A stretch of 19,858 nucleotides of DNA from Dictyocoela muelleri. Its lineage: Eukaryota > Microsporidia. Each line of letters opens with the position of its first letter. Within the stretch, counting starts at the first letter, position 1. Positions 16,640-19,858 of the stretch are shown in pieces. The translations under genes and the position numbers were made by a program. Location: the NCBI GenBank assembly GCA_016256075.1, contig SDVU01000131.1, positions 1 through 19,858 on the forward strand, written 5' to 3'. Under the pieces are notes generated by a model. That model was given only the letters and a program-made list of their open reading frames with translations. It made no database searches and was not told the DNA's origin.

Positions 16640-17510
16640 ATAAGGTGGATTAAAAACATTAGATTGTAGAGAACTGTATAATCGGTGTGTGTAAATGGGT
16701 GTTTAAACTCGGAAAAGCTTTGTAATGATTCTTCTGCCTATATGACTTTGAAAAGTTATAAAAAAAAACAAGGACTGTAAAGCATGGCGATGCATGAGTA
16801 GAGGTTGCTTGTCATTTATAAAATACTATAGTATTAGATATAATAGTTTTTTCGATTGTTTCGACTTAAAAATAAATATTATTTCGAAAATAATCGATAA
16901 ATATAGTGTAAGAACCCCATTACACGCCATTATCAACTCTATGCCATCAGTGTCGAGAAATTCTATAATAAAGGTAATAAATGAATTAATAACATCAATT
17001 CCACAGCCTGAATTCTCAAGTAGAGAGCTAGGCGTCGCAAATTCTATTGTACAAGTGGATGAAACTAGTGGAACTGCAAATGTAAGTCCCACCGTGGTCG
17101 TTCTCCTGATAATAGAACTGATGCCTAGTTATTGTAGAAACGAGAGGTAAAGCGACTAGGATGTTTGCAAGAGTATACCGGGTAAAAATTGCACTACAAT
17201 ATTACCCATAAGGTTGGAACAGGCAGTTCATGGCTCGATAGTTTATACAGACGAGCATGGATCTTGTAGCCGATTAACTCTAAATGTCTTTGAACATATG
17301 ACGTTATTTTATAAATATAATTTTGTTTATAAAATTAATAATGTTAATACTCATCATGTTGAAACAATAGATAATTTAAAATATAGACAAATTAAAAACA
17401 TGAATGTTGTCTTAACAAACAAGAGGCCACGATTTCTAAGCGAGGTATCCTTTTTCTTTAATAATAAGAAAATCATTTTAAAAATATTTGAAATAATTAA
17501 AGTAAAATAA
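16640..17510 (+). pseudogene. Merlin transposase of the second bounded element (broken)
   Basis: The parts follow the Merlin order over three frames: LCNDSSAYMTLKSYKKKQG; CKAWRCMSRGCLSF, zinc-binding; YYSIRYNSFFD, cf. SIRYNSIFQ in the other Merlin; MPSVSRNSIIKVINELI, helix-turn-helix-like; ANSIVQVDET with the first D; HRGRSPDNRTD; IVETRGKATRMFARVYRVKI; GSIVYTDEHGS with the second D; and NTHHVETIDNLKYRQIKNMN with the E. All three catalytic residues are visible. At least three frameshifts, plus stops. The start is not certain because the foldback element landed in the 5' region. It ends at 17510; 17511-17576 is A+T repeat. Confidence 0.7.
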
Positions 17511-17621
17511 TTTAATACTTTTATATTAAATTTAAATTAATTTAATACTTTTTTATTTAATTTAAATCAATTTAATACCTAGTCCAAAATTTCCCCCTGG
17601 GTGAAATTTTGGACTAGCTCC

Positions 17622-17629
17622 AAAATTTT
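17622..17629. repeat. Right target-site duplication of the second Merlin element (AAAATTTT)
   Basis: Identical to 16106-16113 and directly outside the right terminal repeat. Confidence 0.45.
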
Positions 17630-17633
17630 TATA

Positions 17634-18092
17634 GTCGCGCTATTTGTGCAGTGTGCATTGTTGGGGCGTGGCATTGTTGGCGCAAACATAACAAACAAAA
17701 TTATTCGCGCGCAGAGTAAAATTTAATCATATACCTTGAACGCTGTTTTTATTGTTTAATAAGTACTCCCAAAGAATCACTACGTATTTCGTTTTTTTAA
17801 TTTTTCTTGAAATATAATTTTCAAAGATTTTTGTTGATGATTTCTTACACCTACTAGGATTTTGTCGATTTTAAACCAGAAATCTCGCCAAACCTTAAGT
17901 TTCCTTTATACTTTATTAAAAACAATTAATTATTAATCATGTTATACTAATTTTAATTAATAAAATTAAATTATATAAAATTTATTATTGTGTCTCTTTA
18001 TGATGATTTTTTCTGTTGACTTTATTAATCAAATTGTTTATCAAAAATTTTTTTTTATATCAAATTAAAGGTGTCATTTTGTGATGCGCGAC
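17634..18092. mobile_element. Small non-autonomous element with GTCGCGC ends
   Basis: GTCGCGC at 17634-17640 and its complement GCGCGAC at 18086-18092 are both directly flanked by TA. The inverted match extends weakly outward through A/T bases. In an A+T-rich context this 7-base CG-rich pair is noticeable, and TA flanks suggest a Tc1-mariner type. The interior (about 460 bp) has no coding frame. The terminal repeats are short, so certainty is low. Confidence 0.35.
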
Positions 18093-18139
18093 TATTTAAA
18101 ATTTAATCATCAAATATTATTTTCTCAAATTCTTACAGG

Positions 18140-19275
18140 GTTTGCATTTCAATTTAATACTGTTTGTATTTCAATACCGTCTTTTTATATTTAATTTCGT
18201 CATCAAAAAGAATAAAAAAATAATTAGTTTTTTCTTAATTCTCTAAGAATTTTTCTGAAAAAGCCATAACAGTCTCAGATTTTAATAAACTCTAGTCCCT
18301 CCTCAATATGTTGAATTAATTGATTTGAAGTTTTTCTGAGCCCTTCTTTTTCGATACAGATCTATTTACTAAATAAATTTTTAATTGGGTAGAACTGTGG
18401 CGAATATACGGTAAAAAATTTAATCTTTTGTCCACGCTCATTAATAAGTTCATGTATTTCTTGTTTTTTGTGTAAAACAACGTTGTCTATGATAATAGTA
18501 ACACTTTCCAATTCAAATATGGTTAACGAACCAAAAAAATCTCGGGTGTACTACAGGAATGAAAATCCTTTGTTTGCACTGTTTTGTAATTTATAATATA
18601 TTTTCTCTGTTTTATTAATTGCACAGCATAAAAAATAGTTATTCGATTTAATTGAAGGTGTCGTGATTATAGGTGATTATCCTACTTTTTAATATATCTA
18701 CATCTCATGGATAATTAAACCCTGTTTCATCTATAAAAAACATTTTTTCCGCGGGTATTTCAGCTATTAAGTCTGTAAAAAAACAACATAATTTTTCTAA
18801 TGATTTTTTTTTCTAATTCGAAGACGATACTAAGAGTATTTATGTTCGTTTAAAAGTAAAATGTAGCTTCTTTAAACAATTATTGATAAAAGATAAACAT
18901 ACTCGTATTGAAAATTTATTATTTATAGTTTCTTTCAACTGTTCTAGAGACAGTGTACAATACTGATTAAGTTTGTCCTCAAAATAATTTTTTTATTTAA
19001 TTAGAAACTTTATATTGTTAGCACCGCCAACAGGTTTCTTTGATACCTTATTTTCTTTTTTATAGATACCTATCATTGTTTTTATTGTTTATACGGGTAA
19101 TTTGATTCCTTTACTTATGATTTTTAGTCTCATTCCATTATCATAGTTTTGTATAATCAAAGCTCTTAAACAGTTATCAATTATGTTTTTTGCCATAAGG
19201 GTTAAAAATTTTTGGAGACGAAAATTAAAAGAAAAAGGACGAAATTGAAATACAAAGAGTATGAAGGCGTAGTGA
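18140..19275 (-). mobile_element. IS630/Tc1-mariner-type element, decayed
   Basis: Subterminal sequences on both sides of the transposase mirror each other: TTTGTATTTCAATACCGTCT (18164) on the left and the complement TTTGTATTTCAATTTCGTCC at 19230-19255 on the right. Both continue to a TTAATTTYCGTC motif. The left side has a second copy, TTTGCATTTCAATTTAATAC. Exact ends and a TA duplication were not fixed. Confidence 0.5.
18224..19196 (-). pseudogene. IS630/Tc1-mariner (DDE_3) transposase, broken
   Basis: About 324 codons from ATG 19196 to TAA 18224, near the family norm of about 340. The start MAKNIIDNCLRALIIQNYDN with an HTH-like region is followed by LSLEQLKETINNKFSIRVCL (second DNA-binding part), then MFFIDETGFNYP with the first catalytic D, SVTIIIDNVVLHKKQEIHEL with the second D, and FFTVYSPQFYPIKNLFSK. 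The last block normally reads YSPxLNPIExxxSxxK; the catalytic acid position is K here. There are about seven stops and at least one frameshift. CCC (19201-19199) lies two bases before the ATG. Confidence 0.75.
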
Positions 19276-19399
19276 CATTTCTACAAATGAGATATTTCGA
19301 CGAAAAAAGGGGTGTACTTTTTTGAAAAAAATCTTTTTGCCGACAAAAAAAACGAAAAAAATTTAATATAACCCAATTTAAGATTAAAAAAACAATAAT

Positions 19400-19793
19400 T
19401 TTTAAATAAAAATATTTAAAAAAAATAAATTTAAGAAAAAATTTAAATAATTTATTAATTTTGTATAAAAAGCAATTAAAATTGATTTAATACAGAAATT
19501 TTGTGGTAATCAACATTTTTTATCAATATTAATAATAAATTAATATAAAATATTATTAATATTAATATTATTAATATTAATAATTAATTTATATCAATAT
19601 TATCAATATTAATAATAAATTAATAGTAATAATATAATAATAATATTGATATTATTGATATTAATTTATTATTAATATTGATAATATAAATATTATTAAA
19701 AATATTAATAATATTATCAACATCAACATCAACATCAATATTAATATTATTATTATTATTATTAATATATATATATTATATATATATATTATA
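19400..19793. repeat. A+T-rich tract with TAATATTAA repeats
   Basis: From about 19400 the sequence is almost only A and T. From 19525 it consists of AATATTAATAATAAATTAAT-like units in both orientations, then ATCAACATC (three times) and (TTA)n, and ends in (AT)n just before the SINE-like repeat. The last part fits the simple-repeat tail of that repeat. No gene. Confidence 0.75.
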
Positions 19794-19794
19794 T

Positions 19795-19858
19795 TATATT
19801 ACATGCTGACAACATCCATAGCTGCCAACCCGGAGAGTTGTCTCCAACCATAGTCTTA
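19795..19858 (-). mobile_element. SINE-like repeat, second copy, 3' end only (runs off the right edge)
   Basis: TATTACATGCTGACAACATC and the next 7 bases (27 identical bases in all, counting TA before) are the same as at 14160-14186. The following 37 bases agree with 14187 onward in about two thirds of positions. On the minus strand this is the 3' end of the repeat, followed by a TAATATA simple repeat. The head lies beyond the window. Confidence 0.6.

Larger units (their letters stand above)
16114..17621 (+). mobile_element. Second bounded Merlin element, with a foldback element nested in its leader
   Basis: The left end is GAAGCTAGTCCAAAATCCTC and the complement of the right end is GGAGCTAGTCCAAAATTTCA; the match runs about 25 bases. 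The ends start GRAG, comparable to GGTG in the Merlin at 4536, and both elements are flanked by 8-bp repeats. An additional exact 22-bp direct repeat lies inside both ends (16142-16163 and 17577-17598). Without the nested foldback the element would be about 1.1 kb, the same size as the Merlin at 4536. Confidence 0.65.

Noticed and set aside
1-19858. LTR retrotransposon, LINE or virus-like element
   Set aside because: No reverse transcriptase, integrase, protease or capsid motif, and no long direct terminal repeats, were seen on either strand.

Overview
The window looks like nuclear DNA of a microsporidian, or a very close relative. It is strongly A+T-rich, has no visible introns, and carries two intact, intron-free housekeeping genes with short or asparagine-swollen proteins. 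Both genes have a run of C's a few bases before the ATG, which is the start signal described for microsporidian genes. The rest is transposon debris of superfamilies common in microsporidia with expanded genomes (Merlin/IS1595, pogo/Tigger, hAT, Tc1-mariner/IS630). I cannot name the genus.

Layout. 1-1.6 kb: a Merlin transposase running off the left edge on the minus strand, a CG-rich inverted-repeat element, and two further Merlin scraps. 1.86-7.49 kb: a stack of nested insertions. The outer layer is a pogo/Tigger element split in two; inside it lie a pair of ~80-bp inverted arms, a hAT element (minus strand), an almost whole Merlin element with a clean 8-bp target duplication, and a ~417-bp foldback element. 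7.6-8.2 kb: another decayed Merlin. 8.2-9.29 kb: non-coding, with a tRNA-like relic.

9.3-13.8 kb is the only living host segment. It holds UTP21 (plus strand, small-subunit processome WD-repeat protein) and HRD1 (minus strand, ER membrane RING ubiquitin ligase). They converge on an A+T-rich repeat tract of about 420 bp. The two act in unrelated processes, ribosome assembly and ER-associated degradation, and are simply neighbours.

13.8-19.86 kb: a tRNA-headed retroposon-like repeat (a second copy enters at the right edge), a cryptic 1.4-kb element with inverted subterminal repeats, a second bounded Merlin with its own nested foldback element, a small TIR element, and a decayed IS630/Tc1-mariner transposase. 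The most interesting signal is that all five transposase reading frames whose start I can place (two Merlin, one hAT, one pogo, one IS630) have a C-run just upstream of the ATG, exactly as the two host genes do. Four unrelated transposon superfamilies therefore appear to use the host's start signal.
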